A stretch of 60,000 nucleotides of DNA from Cryptomeria japonica (GCF_030272615.1 NW_026728908.1:312001-372000), one strand, 5' to 3'. Shown: positions 31,250-43,142, counted from the first letter of the stretch. Numbers and translations: made by a program. Notes: generated by a model not told the origin, from the letters alone.

Positions 31250-32060
31250 TTTCTTCTTCTTGGGCGCAATTCTTCCTTGAGGAAGGAATTTTTGTGGTCT
31301 TTGAATTCATCATGTTTGCAGGGAGCTTTTTGACCAATTTGTCATATTTCCTATTTTTTAGGAATTTTCCTAAAATTTAAGACCTGGGTCCTGGAGATAG
31401 AGAATTATCTCACGAGTCCAAATCTGCAAAACTTTCCGGATTCTGATAAGATTTGGTGTCTAAAAATAGATTTTCCAAAATTTTCACTGAGGAGATTTCC
31501 CGCTTCTATTCATTCCTCCTTGACCCTTGGATTTTCATGCCTTGGACAATTTTTTTCAGTTTTCCAACTTAGGCGTGGAATTCACTCTTCATGGTGAAAT
31601 TCTTCATTTCCAAGCCTTAGAAAAATTTTCAACTTCTTGACTTGGCATAGAATCTTGACTTTGATGGAGGATATTTATTCTTTCCTACTCTCCATGGATA
31701 CCTTTGCTATAATCACTATGCAATGGATTTCTTCATTTTTTATGAATTCCTTAAGGACCTCATTTCAGAGCCTTATTCATGCCTTGGGCGCTAATGTCCT
31801 TTAGGCGTGGAATTCTAAACTTTCTCCATTCTCCTTGAGCACTCCACTTTGGCGCCCTCCCTTGGAGTAGGGCGGAATTTTCACTAAGTGGTGGAATTCA
31901 CAATTTTTTTGTGAATCCTTGAGACCTTCTTTTTAGCGCCCAAGTCCATAGTTGGGCAGAATTTCACCACTGTGGAGGATTCATGAATTTCTAAACATTT
32001 CCTGACCTGCCTCATCTAGCGCCCAATCATTTCCTTGGGCAAAATTCTTCATGCATGGAG
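31250..32060 (+). repeat. degenerate GCGCCCAA...TTGGGC array (unit C)
   Basis: Five or more units have the form (T)GGCGCCC or AGCGCCCAA, 8-15 bases, TTGGGCGGAATTTTC (clearest at 31849, 31935 and 32018; weaker at 31250 and 31780). Each can pair GCGCCC with GGGC(G). Between and before them, GGAATTTC/GAAATTCC motifs recur from about 30720. Confidence 0.7.
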
Positions 32061-32108
32061 GATTTTGATGCTTTTCACAAGTTCCAAGCTCTTCGTCAGG
32101 ATATATAT

Positions 32109-32158
32109 ATGAAATATAACATTTAAGTAAAACTGTTTTACTTTAAGTTATATTTCAT
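32109..32158. repeat. long hairpin shared with unit B
   Basis: ATGAAATATAACATTTAAG...CTTTAAGTTATATTTCAT has ~24-bp arms with almost no loop, followed by TCAGGATGTTTGAGAGTGG as in unit B. Confidence 0.85.
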
Positions 32159-33068
32159 ATATATTGTCAGGATGTTTGAGAGTGGTTTCAGGTCCATAGG
32201 TATCATAATGCAAATTCTGGATTTTGGAAGATCTTTCACATTTTCAGACTTAGTGAAATTTCAGGCCATTTTCGGATCTAGATGACATTGGTGGATTGAT
32301 GTGAATTTCTAGACTTGGATGATTTTTCAAGTTTTCCATTCCTGAATAGATTCCCATACATAGCCAAATTTTGACCACTGTCTGTGTTGAGATGCCACTT
32401 TGGGACTTTGAAGGTGGATTTTCCAGACTTAGAACAATTTTGTGCCTTCCGCTTCAGGGATGATTCTCACACTTAGCCATTTTAGACCCCTACCTGTTTG
32501 CTTTCAACTTTCCAGATTTAGAAGTGATTGTGCATGTTGATTCTTCATTGCCTTGTCTGACTGACCCTGCCAGTACTGACTTTCCCAAAAATAGAAACCT
32601 TCAAAGTGTCAACATTAGACCCCTAGACAGGGTGCAAAAATGACTTACTATAAATAGAAACTTACCAAAAAATAGAAATTACTAAAAATAGTAAGTTTGA
32701 TTTTTGGCAAAATGACGACATTCCAGGACTCGGAAAAATCCCTAAAAAATAGGAACTTTCTAAAAATAGAAAGTCGCTCTGTTTTGGTTCAAATTTTACT
32801 GGGAGGTTCCTTGAAGGTTCCTGATTCCAGTTGTATGTTTAGTTTTCCCAAAACCCTAATAGAAACTCCTAAAGTCTAGGATAGAAGGCAAAAACCCTAA
32901 AAAGGGACAAAACAGGCCCTAGACTTCATAAAACTCACTCGACAGAGAAGCAAATCAACTCTAATTGACCCCCGAACATCCGCAAAGCGGAGAGATTGAC
33001 GAGATTGCCACCAAAACCCACAAAAACCAAGACCAAACTACTGAAAGGGGCTAAAAGTTAAGGGGGGT

Positions 33069-33085
33069 CCCTATCTGAGATGGGG
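33069..33085 (+). repeat. terminal hairpin of unit C (decayed)
   Basis: CCCTATCTGAGATGGGG keeps an ATCT/AGAT inner stem and the CCC/GGG base. It corresponds to the clean hairpin of B. Confidence 0.6.
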
Positions 33086-33108
33086 TGATGTGTGATTAGG
33101 TCACAACA

Positions 33109-33162
33109 CAACTATGATAGTTATGGGTGTAAGTTTCTCAATAGAGGGTTCCACCATTGGAA
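33109..33162 (-). pseudogene. Copia F gag, N-terminal fragment
   Basis: The minus strand opens MVEPSIEKLTPITI. Reading across the unit C insertion it continues KPEDQDNQISLV at 29478 and below. This supports both the start of gag and the insertion site of C. Confidence 0.55.
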
Positions 33163-34323
33163 TTGATTTTCGGATTAGGCAAGGGCGAGGGCAATATGTG
33201 GATCTAAAACCACCCCCCCCCAAGAGGAAAATACAACCCTTTTGCAACTTTTAAAGGTGAGAAATGACAAAAGCAAGAAGTAACTGAATCTGATATCTCT
33301 TAGTACTTGGTGCAAAATCTAGAAAATGGATGGAAAATTTGGGTAGAGCACATAACCAGCTTTCCAATGCGTACTCATTTGTGAAAAATAGAGTCCAGAT
33401 GTGCAAGATATGGCCCTAGAAGTGCAAAACTGAAGATTTGACTTCAAAGGTATGTAGAAAAGAATTGGAGCAGAATCTAAAAAAATTAGCAGCACCATTG
33501 GATCAGACTTGGAACTAGCTTTCTTATGATATCTTGTTTGCATGTTTTCAACCTCGTATGTAAACATTAGGGCCAAAAAACTAAAGGGATGTCAAAATCC
33601 AAATTGAAGGCTTGAGGAGGTGCTTGCACAGGTGTTTGTACTACTGACGTCAACATGATGTCATGCTGACGTCAAAAGAATATTTCCTTTTCCATAAAAA
33701 TGCATTTGTCGGAATGACTGATAAATGCTTACTAGCATGCATATTGGCAGAATCTGCTTAGTTGATAGGGAATATTCCCTAGATGCTTTAGTGGAGGGTG
33801 ACATTAGTGTTTGCTGTTGCACTAGTGCATGCGTAGGCCTGGACCTACAAATTGATACACCTCTTTGCTAAAATAAAAAATTCTATTAGATTTTTTTTCT
33901 GCCACAAAATTTGACTGCCTACAAGATTAATGGTGACCTAGTGTACACAGTATAATTGTATGGATCCATACGATTGTACGAATTTTTGTGCACATATTTC
34001 AAGATCCAAAAAAACCTTGCCTAGTTTTGTTGAGCTCGGATTTGGCATTCGGATAGCTGTTCTTGGGGTTTTCGACCATAGTCGATTTCACTCCAAAGTG
34101 CCCAGATTTTTTGTTGGCCAATGGATCTTGCCCCAATTTTTGTGCCCTCAACAAAATTCACCCAAAAACTTCAACTACTCAGATTTTGACGAATCAAAAA
34201 CCGATCTATAGGTTTTGGGAAGTTGTGAACACGATAGCAACCTCCATTTGAGCCCAAATTGCATAAAAATTTCTCGCAAAGCTGGATCTCTCAAGAATTT
34301 GAACGGAAACTTAGCAGATCTAG
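33163..34323 (-). other. untranslated leader of Copia F
   Basis: About 1.16 kb lies between the primer site and the gag start without a convincing frame. It includes two perfect TGACGTCA sites (33645-33652 and 33667-33674). Phrases such as AAGATATGGCC recur in the leader of element T (about 39655). Confidence 0.5.
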
Positions 34324-34336
34324 GGCTTTGATACCA
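34324..34336 (-). promoter_or_regulatory. primer binding site of Copia F (tRNA-Met type)
   Basis: The minus strand reads TGGTATCAAAGCC directly adjoining the LTR end CCAACA. It differs by one base from the usual plant TGGTATCAGAGC site. Confidence 0.8.
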
Positions 34337-34678
34337 TGTTGGAGTTCATCATCTGCGAGCACAACACCTGTCAGAAATGGAGATCAAACAAGAATAATTT
34401 GTTGAACATCTTGAGAATTGTTTCTTGATGTACACAAGATTATAATTATAATAAATGAATGAATCCTTATAAAAGGGATGAATGAAACCCTAGATGCAAA
34501 CTATAAATAAAGATTAAATCAGCTGGAGCCAAGAGTCACAATCATAATGAATGAGACAACTTAAGCTATTATTAACCCAATCTAATAAAAGGAAAAAACA
34601 CCTAAGTTTAGCTTAAGTGAATAGAATAAGAATGACCTAATTATATAATTAATTAGATAATGCATAATTATTCCAACA
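34337..34678 (-). repeat. right (5') LTR of Copia F
   Basis: 342 bp with TGTTGG...CCAACA ends. It is the unbroken partner of the left LTR and serves as the empty-site reference for unit E. Confidence 0.88.
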
Positions 34679-35260
34679 GCTACACTTGTTGATAACCTAT
34701 GCCACGGGTTATGACATGTCATAAGAAATCTTTGAATGGAGATAGTGAAGCCAAAATGGAGTGCCCAAGTTAGTGAGTGGATTATGACAAGCTTATGGTA
34801 GGTGGACGGAATATGCTATTTTTAGGCTATGGATTCATCTAGAGATTTGGGTGTTAGATTTTGACTAGAGATTTGGGAACCACATTTTGGGTGGTTTTAG
34901 CTCATAGTTTCCTAATTACCATTTGATGGTTTCATGTATTGTTTCTCCTATTTATTGGGTGCTTGAGATGAAGGTCTCGTATGAGTTTTGTAGGTATTGT
35001 TATGCTGCCATAATTGCTCTAGATCTCTTGTTGGTGATACTCTTGTGAATGCTTAGACTCTGCAAGTGTATAGTGATCATTGATAATTGCATAATACATT
35101 GACTTGGTTTGGAGTGTGGGGTCTTTCTTCTAAAAGGGCTTTCTCCATGTAAATCAATGTGTTATGATATATTACTATATTGCATTTGTTTATATTTGCT
35201 TGTAACTATATGATCAATTTAATTTTTGCACATACCCCTCTCATATATTATTGTAGGAAG
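34679..35260 (+). other. LTR-like sequence, probable Copia solo LTR
   Basis: TGTTGATAACC at about 34688 could be a start. GGGGTCTTTCTTCTAAAAGGG and CATGTAAATCAATGTGTTATG (about 35115-35170) resemble the U5 phrase of plant Copia LTRs. No border or target duplication was confirmed. Confidence 0.35.
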
Positions 35261-38200
35261 TGTATTTTGTATTTTGCACCTTGGCTTCTTTTCAAAATGA
35301 AAATATTTTCTTGGAACATTTAAGGCAGGGGTGCCTTAAATAAATCAATATTCTGGAGGAATGTTGTTTAAGCCCTTAGTTTGGATATTCTTATTTTGCT
35401 AGATGCTAAAATTGATGCTACCTGTAAAATTCTGAATTTTCATTATGGAAGTTGTGATTTGATGTGTTTATGGGTGCTACATGCAGATCTTGGGGAGTAG
35501 TAGTGATTTAGGATACAATCAGATTTTATCATGTATTCTTACAATTTTAATTTGTGTGGTGTCCACTGAAATTTATTCTTATGAACTCAATATATTCTAC
35601 CTCTTTTTTTCCATTTAGATAGTGCTTTCTAGAAATTTGAAATAACAATTTCTACAAGGTCCATCTTTTTGGCTAGGTCTACGCTTGCAACTCCTGTTAT
35701 TGTATGTAAGGGTTTCAATATGATTAGGTTGAATCAAGGATAAGAAAAGTGATCTCTATTCTTGAATTTTATTTATACTCGTAAACATGGTGGAGTCTTA
35801 AGAAAAACCTGAGATATAATGTCAAAAAATGTGAGAGAATTTTGATCTCCAATCTGTGGATTCACACTATTATACAGATTTTTGCCACTATCTGTGGTTT
35901 TTCCTTCTCCAATCGTAGGCTTGTTCAGCTTTAGATTTTGGCAGCTTAATATTTCAGAAAATCATCTTTCGAACTTTAGAATATGTGGCTTTAGAAGACA
36001 ACATCCTGTTTATAAGTTAAAGAGTGGCGACCAGCTTACACAGTTAGGTGGTTATTCCAAATTTCCATATATAGATTTCCATGTAACTTAGGTCACTAGA
36101 ACAGAATATCAAAGAATAGAATCAACTTGAATTTTTTAACTTCAACCAAATACAGGATACTAATTCCCAACTAGATCAACTGTAGACTCTTTGAGACAAT
36201 GGCCTCTCTGCAGAAATAGAAAAAAAACAGAGACATATTATTGCTCTACTTTTGGCTTTTCACAAGGAGGCCTTTTAGTTCCATAACTCTAGGAGTATTT
36301 GAAACAACATGGGGACTCAAATGCCATTTTTCAATGACTTAATACTAAATTTTAGGAAAAAACTCTATCACAAACCTTAAGATTCTGAATGGCACAATAT
36401 TAGATGATCGCTATGATTATTTACATCTTCATATTTTCAGAAATTTTTGGTCCTTTTTGGTACCATAACTCATTGTGCAAGTTTAATATAACTTGTTGAT
36501 TTGGCCTATCTTGAAAATTGAACTTGATTATCCTATATCATATGTATAACATGACAATGTTGGGCCCACTTAGTTTTTACAATTCTTCTTGGATGGTATT
36601 CATAAGACTCTTCATAGAGTGGTAGAGGAATCAAGAAAGAAATCGCTTAAAGCTCTCCCAATAGTTACAAGAGCTAAGTTCTTTTTGGATGCTATCAATT
36701 TTCATAGTAGTGAGACAATGCTCAGCCTTGCATACCACCACTAGGACAGCTGGCATTCTTGCCTTCATTCTAGGTGTGTCAATATACTTTATTTAGGTGT
36801 TGGGCTCCTTCTAGTTACTCTAACCAATAGTCAGTGTCATTGGCGTAGGGGCACATTATTGTAATGCCCACAATTCCAATCATGGACGAAATCTCTATAG
36901 TATCCACCCTCTAATTTTTACTTTATATATTTTGATAAGATGTATTACAACACAACAATAACAATAATGATAATATGCTGTCACACATAGCTGTTACATG
37001 TTTACAGGGCTGATACAAATTTTTTGGTAATAGCAGAGGCATAAGAAACTTCAGTATAACACCAACAAACATGTACTAATCACCAAGTTGAGTATAGTGC
37101 AAAGTACCTTGAATATAGTGATGGAGAGATGCTGATAATGTCGTGAAGGGGAACGGTCTTTGCTGATATCAATTTTGTGAGAAGGTTTGCAACTAATTTT
37201 AGTGCTGGGAACTGCACCAACTCGCCTGGGAATGCTCACCACTCCAAAGTGTTCAAAGGCAGAAACAACACCTAAAGACACTCCCACATGCACTCTACTT
37301 TCATCATCACTGTGATAATGAGGTTGCAGGTCTGAATTAAAGGTAAAATAAGTGGAATCCCTCTCAGAAAACACTTCCAAACCCACATAGACACCCTCCC
37401 AGGTATATCAAACACCTCCTTACACACCCAGCTCCACTAGACACCCTTTCCAGTCACACCCAACACTACCAAAAAGCCTAGAAAAGAATGAGTTAAGGAG
37501 CTATAGGTCTGATATGTTTGTCTGAGTGAAGGAAGGCCTTGAACAGGAGATGATAAAGGTTGTTGCAGGCATGAATATAGACTGAAAGCACACTGTTATA
37601 GACAGTACAGCAGGGGTGATCGCTCAGCAAGCCTCCAAGCTCAGTATCAACATGCACCTAAGGTCACAAACTAAACCAGCACCCAGAAAATCCATTCCGA
37701 CTCATACCCGAACTCAATGAAGGGAGAATAACATTCATTGCTTGAGTAAATGGACCATCTACAGATCTGTAATATTGATTTATGCAATTGTACAGCAAGT
37801 CTGTGAGATGTACAGACCCCCAAATCAAGAAATATCCTCCAAAGTTCAATGCCAACTACCAATTAACAACCTCAACAAGATTAGGCACCTCAAGACCAAG
37901 TAAAAGCACTAGAAAGGCGGAGCAACCAGGCATCTATGTTCCACACCCCTCCAAAACAGCATGGTACGGCCTGTGGCCTGCTGCTACAGCCACTAAACAA
38001 CTGAAAATTCTGTACATCCAGCTGATGAACACGTCCTTAGGGCTGAATACAGTATCATCTAACTCACAAAAAACATTGTACAACCAATAGGAATAACCTA
38101 GCAAGTACGGCCACCTCCTGAAATGTACAGCCAGTTCTTGAGATGTATGGCCAAGGAAAATCACCTTCAAAAACACCAAAACACCTCTAAAAAATTCAAT

Positions 38201-39049
38201 CTTAAACACATCCAAAATTTGCATATCAAATAACTTCAAAAATCTTCATTTTGGAACCCTGAAACTGGAAATCTGTTGAAGCATAGTATGGTTCCTGAGT
38301 AGAATCACTCACACCTAGCGAGGGATTGACTTTCAAATCCAAAACTAGCAATCAAATGAGGGTTTTTGTCTTTAAACAATCTTTGGAAGAACTTGCGGGT
38401 TTAATCCAACAATATAATGGTATATTGGTATGTGTAATCTTTAGCAGATGGAACATAAGAGCCCAAACCTCCTTTAGGCTAGAAGCTTACAGAAAATTTA
38501 AAAAACTCAAACTGACCAAAAGATCACAAAATAATATTGCATAAAATGGTGACATTACAATCTCGCAAAAATGTAACCAACAATTTTTTTTGAACACAAG
38601 GTACTACACAATAGTAATGTATCATATGCATGCACGTGTTGTCATCATGTGCACCATCACCATAGTTGAAAAAATTGGCAAAATCTTTTCAAATAATTGT
38701 GAGTTTATTTTTCCGGTGAGTATAAATCAGTGCTTAGTTATTGGTGAAAACTCACCTATAATTCTACACCACCACCCATAGTTGAAAAAAATGGGAAAAA
38801 ATCATTGGCTTATCTAGTAATTGCATGACTATTTTAATGAGTAATTATGAGTATAACTCAATGTCAATTTGTTGGCAAAAACTCACCAATAACTCACAAA
38901 ATGCAGATAAAAATTCAGCTCCATTGCAATAAGTCTATTTGCCTATATGTATATGTGTATGTATATTCCCTCATGTATATATACATGTTTATATATTCAA
39001 ATAAATAAGATTATTGATTAATGACTGAACTAATATTCAATATTAATTC
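35261..39049. other. 3.8 kb of anonymous DNA
   Basis: No domain is recognised. A plus-strand frame of 69 residues (35882-36091) and minus-strand frames at 37051-37386 and 37934-38239 lack family signatures and splice support. Around 38600-38900 a motif of the type CCATAGTTGAAAAAAT...GGTGAAAACTCACC recurs two to three times, a degenerate ~110-bp repeat. Most of this is probably old TE debris. Confidence 0.35.
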
Positions 39050-39054
39050 AGATT

Positions 39055-39152
39055 TGTGAGATTTTGCCAAGATCAAGAGCTCAATGAAAAGTACAAAATA
39101 GAGAGACAAAATATAGGACAAATATCCTATAAGAATAAATAATTACACCAAA
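39055..39152 (-). repeat. truncated 3' LTR of element T
   Basis: It starts TGTGAGATTTTGCCAAGATC like the other LTR, then jumps from TAGGACAA to AATAAATAATTACACCA, losing about 350 bp. Confidence 0.85.
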
Positions 39153-39721
39153 CTCACTCAATTAAAGTACCCCCCCCCAAATGATGATTTTGACACTTTA
39201 TATGTAGTGCGTGTAGCCGTGTACAATAGGCCACTTGCAAACAATGGCAAGGTGGACTTCTGATTTTGTTTTACAACTGCCCCAATAGGCTGAGAACTAC
39301 AATGCAAAAGACCAGAAAGATAGATCTATGCAATACAAGTGCCAAATTGGCCAAAAAAGACCATATGCTGAAAGTACTATTTCTATTCAAAATCACTACA
39401 AATTGATAGCAGATTATGAAAGTAGACGAAAAATTATGCACTTTAAAAAAAAAAGACACCTGAAAAGGAGTTCGTATGAGCCCAAACAGAGTCCCGGAAG
39501 TTGCAAAAACAGGGATTGGACAGGTACAGTCACCAAAAACTGAGATTTGTGAAATATCTGTCCATCAAAATCAGAAAATAATGCCACCATGAGAAAGTAC
39601 ACGAAAAATTAGCCCATTTCAAAAAAATTGTACCAAAAAAGGAGCAAAAATGAGCAAGATATGGCCATTTGAAGTTGAACTGCAAAATCAAAAAGCTCAA
39701 CGGGAGGGGCCTACCAAATTT

Positions 39722-40498
39722 TCAAAAAATGATGATGTCAGCAATCTGCGAGGTTAAATTTGACGGTCGTATGACCGTCGTAGAAAACTTCATTCCCTGC
39801 CTGCGTGGTGTCCGTACGGTACAGACTGATGACGTGTTAGAACCGGATTGGTTGAACTTGATGACGTGTTGTACGGAAAAATCCACGCGGAATGCTAACA
39901 AGGTTGCACAATTGGCAGATGATGTGGCAAGTGCGCTGATGTGGCTGTCCAAGTGGCGGCTGACTGTGCACAGGTGATTAGATCGCGGGCCACTGGCCAC
40001 TTGCCACGTGGTGGATGCGGGCCCTCTGGAGCTCGTCGGAAGACTAGAGAAGAAAAGGCGTCGACCGGGAGCACGGGGTAGGAAGTCGTAGTCGCTGAGG
40101 AGTTTGGGCAGCCGACGACTAGTGGAAAATCGCCGGCGGGAGCAGAAAGCGGTGACCGGCGGGTTGGCGGCAAATGGAGGACATGCAGCGGCGGCAGATG
40201 CCGGGAAAAGATGCACGGGAGGCGGCAGTTGGAGTACGACTTTGGTTTGTAGTGGAGGTACCGTCGGCGATCGGAGCGGGAGTACTTTGGTGTAGCAGCG
40301 GGAGACAGTCGACGGGATCGGTGGAGGTACTGCCGGTTGCCGGAGCAAATGGAAGTCACCGGAGCAAAGGGGTCGGGTGATCGCCGGTGGTAACACGGAA
40401 ACTGTCGAGGGAGCACAGAGCACGGAAACCATGGAAAAATACAGTCCTGCAAAATGTGCAATACGTAGAGTACGACGAGGACAAGGGGGGGTGGTCAC
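39722..40498 (-). other. GC-rich interior of element T with a 258-residue open frame
   Basis: The minus-strand frame is Pro/Ser/Thr/Arg-rich with no recognisable domain. Several other frames are also open, on both strands, as expected for GC-rich DNA with few stop codons. Repeated CCGG, CGGCGG and CACCGG words fill 39930-40440. It might be a captured gene fragment or a structured leader; I do not call it a gene. Confidence 0.4.
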
Positions 40499-40838
40499 GA
40501 GACCCCCCCGAAATATAGAATTTTGATTTTTTTTTTTTTGAATAAATAAAACTGCAAAATGTAATATGAATTTTCTTTAACTAAAATATTTTTTATTATT
40601 ATTTTTTTGAAAAAACCGTATCGTACAACCGAATAGGCTGATTTTTTCCTTTGAAGCCCCAAAGTCGACTTTCACCCAATATAGGCGAATTTATAGTCAA
40701 AATTCATGGAAACGGTCACTCGGACTCAATGGCGAGGTCGGATCTGGTCTAGGACGCCTCCAAAAGATGCTGCTCCTCAGATCCGAAAATGCAAGCCTTC
40801 AGCAATGCCTCTCAAAGACAAATCAATGACGCTCTAAT

Positions 40839-40851
40839 GGCTCTGATACCA
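40839..40851 (-). promoter_or_regulatory. primer binding site of element T
   Basis: The minus strand reads TGGTATCAGAGCC, an exact tRNA-Met primer site, adjacent to the 5' LTR. Confidence 0.88.
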
Positions 40852-41303
40852 TATGAGATTTTGCCAAGATCAAGAGCTCAATGAAAAGTACAAAATAGAC
40901 AGACAAAACATAGGACAAGAATAAACTGTATTCTCATCAATAGATAAATGATCAATCATTGTTACATACAATGAATATGAGCCTGCTTATATAGGCAAGG
41001 CTATATGGATACGTGAGCACACAAACATGACATGTGGCTCAATAAGAAACAAGGGTAGGTAGGGATAAGTAGGGGTAGGTAGGAGAAACAATATAATATT
41101 CCACATGAGGTGGATAACCCACTGAATGTGGAATGTAACAACAAGATAAGACCACAAAAGGTGGAAATTCTCCTACATACACACTCCCAATGTAGCACAT
41201 CTCCCTAAGTGTCTCATATGCAAACTACAATGTAATGCATGTACCTAAGTAAACTTAAGTAAAGTGTAATTATATCCAAGATGAATAATTAATTACACCA
41301 ACA
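40852..41303 (-). repeat. 5' LTR of element T
   Basis: 452 bp ending CCAACA on the plus strand. Its other end reads TATGAG against TGTGAG in the partner LTR, a G-to-A change. GCTTATATAGGC at about 40984 could be a TATA box, in either orientation. Confidence 0.82.
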
Positions 41304-41308
41304 AGATT

Positions 41309-41789
41309 AAATCATTAAATTAGGACAATAGAATAGTGAAATCAACACTTAGCACCAATTTAGACGATAAAGGAAAATACACCGCTCTCCTAATTGACTA
41401 ATCGGCCATAACAACCACCCAAGAAACCAAGGTAACGACTTAACCCCCAAGGCGACTTATATCTAGGTTCATGGCTCGACAGCAAGTTTGATCTCTTCCA
41501 AAGTCTACATTCCTCTCCTTGATGATACTCCCCCTCTCTTTTGAGACGTTACATTTCCTGCATCCACTTGGTCACATGAAAGTAGTTAAACCAATCTTAT
41601 CCTTTCATGATTTCACATAAATGTAATAAACATTATCGACATTATTCATTCATTTCAATAATTCCATATTACTGATGTTTACATCTATCGTATTTGTTAA
41701 CAATATTTCACTAAAGTATTCCAAAATAGAATAAAACCATTTATAAAAAAGAGGGATGTAACAACTTCATAGTTGAGGCCTTGGTGGCC
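41309..41789. other. spacer without recognised feature
   Basis: AT-rich DNA with no coding similarity seen; it may include diverged Gypsy gag upstream of the protease relic. Confidence 0.35.
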
Positions 41790-42879
41790 AAGAGGGGTTT
41801 ACAAATAGAGGATTTCAAAGGCTTCATTGTGATGGTTGCAAATGGCTTCACCGTGACTTGTACTAAATGAGCTCCACAATTGAGAATAGCATTGGGTAAT
41901 TACATAGTGACCGATGATTTTTATGTAGTAGGCATTGGGGAAACTAATATAGTCTTGGGAGTTCAATGGTTACCCTTATTGGGGAAGTACTTGCAATTCA
42001 AACCATGGAGCTGAAGTTTAGAGTGGATGGAAAGAATGTGGCTGTATGGGGTATGTCCAATGGTGCATCGAAGATCATGATAGCTAAGAGGATGCAAAGT
42101 ATATTCAAACACGGTGATGTTGCTTGGGTAGCCTATTGTTTGATTTCTTCTAAAACCCCTTTTGATGGTGATGGACCATCAAATGGATATCCAATCCATT
42201 TTGAATAAGCACAATGTGGTTTTTGGTGACTTTCTCTAGGAAGACCTTTTGACAGGGGTTTTGAGCACGTGATCAAGCTAGAGAAGGGATCTAAGCCCTT
42301 TATTGCTACTCCTTATTAACATCCGAAGATATTTAGAGAGGAGATTAAGAAAAAGATCAATGAATTATTGGATATGGGGCATATTAGGCCTAGCTCAAGT
42401 CCCTTTGCTTCTTCAATTGTCTTGGTGAAGAAGAAAGATGGAACTATGCGAATGTGCATTGACTATTGTGCACTCAATAAAAAGACAATCAAAAACAAAT
42501 ATTTGGTTCCCAGGAATGATGAACTTTTGCATGAGTTGTATGGTGCAATTTAATTTTCAAAGATTGATCTTCATTTTGGATACCATCAAATCAAAGTTCA
42601 GAGTAGGACATTCACAAAACAACATTTATGTGTCATTATGGACACTATGATTTTCTGGTCATGCCCGTTGGTTTGACCAATGCTCTCGCTACCTTTCTGT
42701 TAATGCATTAGTAGCTTCTGCAAGATAAGATTTTCCTAACTCGTTAATCTCCTCCATTTTGTTTTGGTTTACTCATCTATGCTATTAGATTATCTGATTT
42801 ATGCTTTCCGAACTGAATATGTTTATCAGACTGTAACTTTGATCTTGATTATGATATTGATATTGGATAAAGATGGATT

Positions 42880-43015
42880 AGATCGACGACCTGCTTAACA
42901 TAGTTAAGCGTCGATCTAAATGCTATCGGGCTAGTAACCCGATAGCATATTAATGTCGATTCATTTATGAATCGGCATTAATATACTATCGGGGTATTAA
43001 CTCGATAGCATATAT
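42880..43015. repeat. four consecutive palindromes
   Basis: First: 42880-42917, AGATCGACG/CGTCGATCT enclosing GCTTAAC/GTTAAGC. Second: 42920-42948, ATGCTATCGGG/CCCGATAGCAT, 11 perfect bp. Third: 42949-42982, ATTAATGTCGATTCAT/ATGAATCGGCATTAAT, one mismatch. Fourth: 42981-43015, ATATACTATCGGG against CTCGATAGCATATAT. They abut end to end. Confidence 0.92.
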
Positions 43016-43038
43016 AATGCTATTAGTTATCGGGCTTG

Positions 43039-43142
43039 TTTGCTTTGACACCGATTCATTATCAGGTGTGTTTGTATCGATCTGTTATCATTTGCTTTGA
43101 CACCGATTCATTATGGGGTGTGTTTATATCGATCTGTTATCA
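43039..43142. repeat. 52-bp tandem duplication
   Basis: Two copies start TTTGCTTTGACACCGATTCA and end TCGATCTGTTATCA (43039-43090 and 43091-43142), differing at a few positions. CGATTCA and TATCG words recur in the adjacent palindromes. Confidence 0.9.

Larger units (their letters stand above)
29484..33108 (+). mobile_element. unit C: giant LTR-like element inserted in Copia F gag
   Basis: The unit starts TGTTGACGTG and ends GTCACAACA. Flanks CGGCT (29479-29483) and CAACT (33109-33113) agree at 3 of 5 positions, both differences being G/A. It has a TATA box at 30295, a telo-box palindrome at 30318, an AAATTC/GAATTT-rich region with a GCGCCC/GGGC palindromic array (31250-32060), the long hairpin shared with B (32109-32158) and a terminal hairpin (33069-33085). 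No coding capacity was recognised. It is oriented opposite to F, and F's gag frame can be followed on either side, which fixes the insertion. Confidence 0.8.
19269..34678 (-). mobile_element. Copia element F, a decayed minus-strand LTR retrotransposon with nested insertions
   Basis: The right (5') LTR is 34337-34678 (TGTTGG...CCAACA). The left (3') LTR is 19269-19446 plus 26089-26279, split by unit E. Flanks GTTAT (19264-19268) and GCTAC (34679-34683) look like one 5-bp duplication with two C/T transitions. The primer site is at 34324-34336 and a polypurine tract at 26280-26288. Inside, on the minus strand, are fragments of gag, protease and pre-integrase. Integrase, RT and RNase H are missing. 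Unit C interrupts gag, and an LTR-like sequence separates protease from pre-integrase. Without the insertions the element was about 5 kb. Confidence 0.8.
39055..41303 (-). mobile_element. element T: non-autonomous minus-strand LTR retrotransposon
   Basis: A perfect 5-bp duplication AGATT flanks it (39050-39054 and 41304-41308). The right (5') LTR is 40852-41303; the left (3') LTR is 39055-39152, shortened by an internal deletion. A tRNA-Met primer site adjoins the 5' LTR. The 1.7-kb interior holds no gag or pol motif, but has a GC-rich island (about 39930-40440) unlike the rest of the window. Size and lack of coding put it between TRIM and LARD elements. Confidence 0.82.

Noticed and set aside
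39722-40498. 258-codon minus-strand frame in element T as a gene
   Set aside because: The GC-rich DNA leaves several frames open on both strands, and the composition is low-complexity without a domain.
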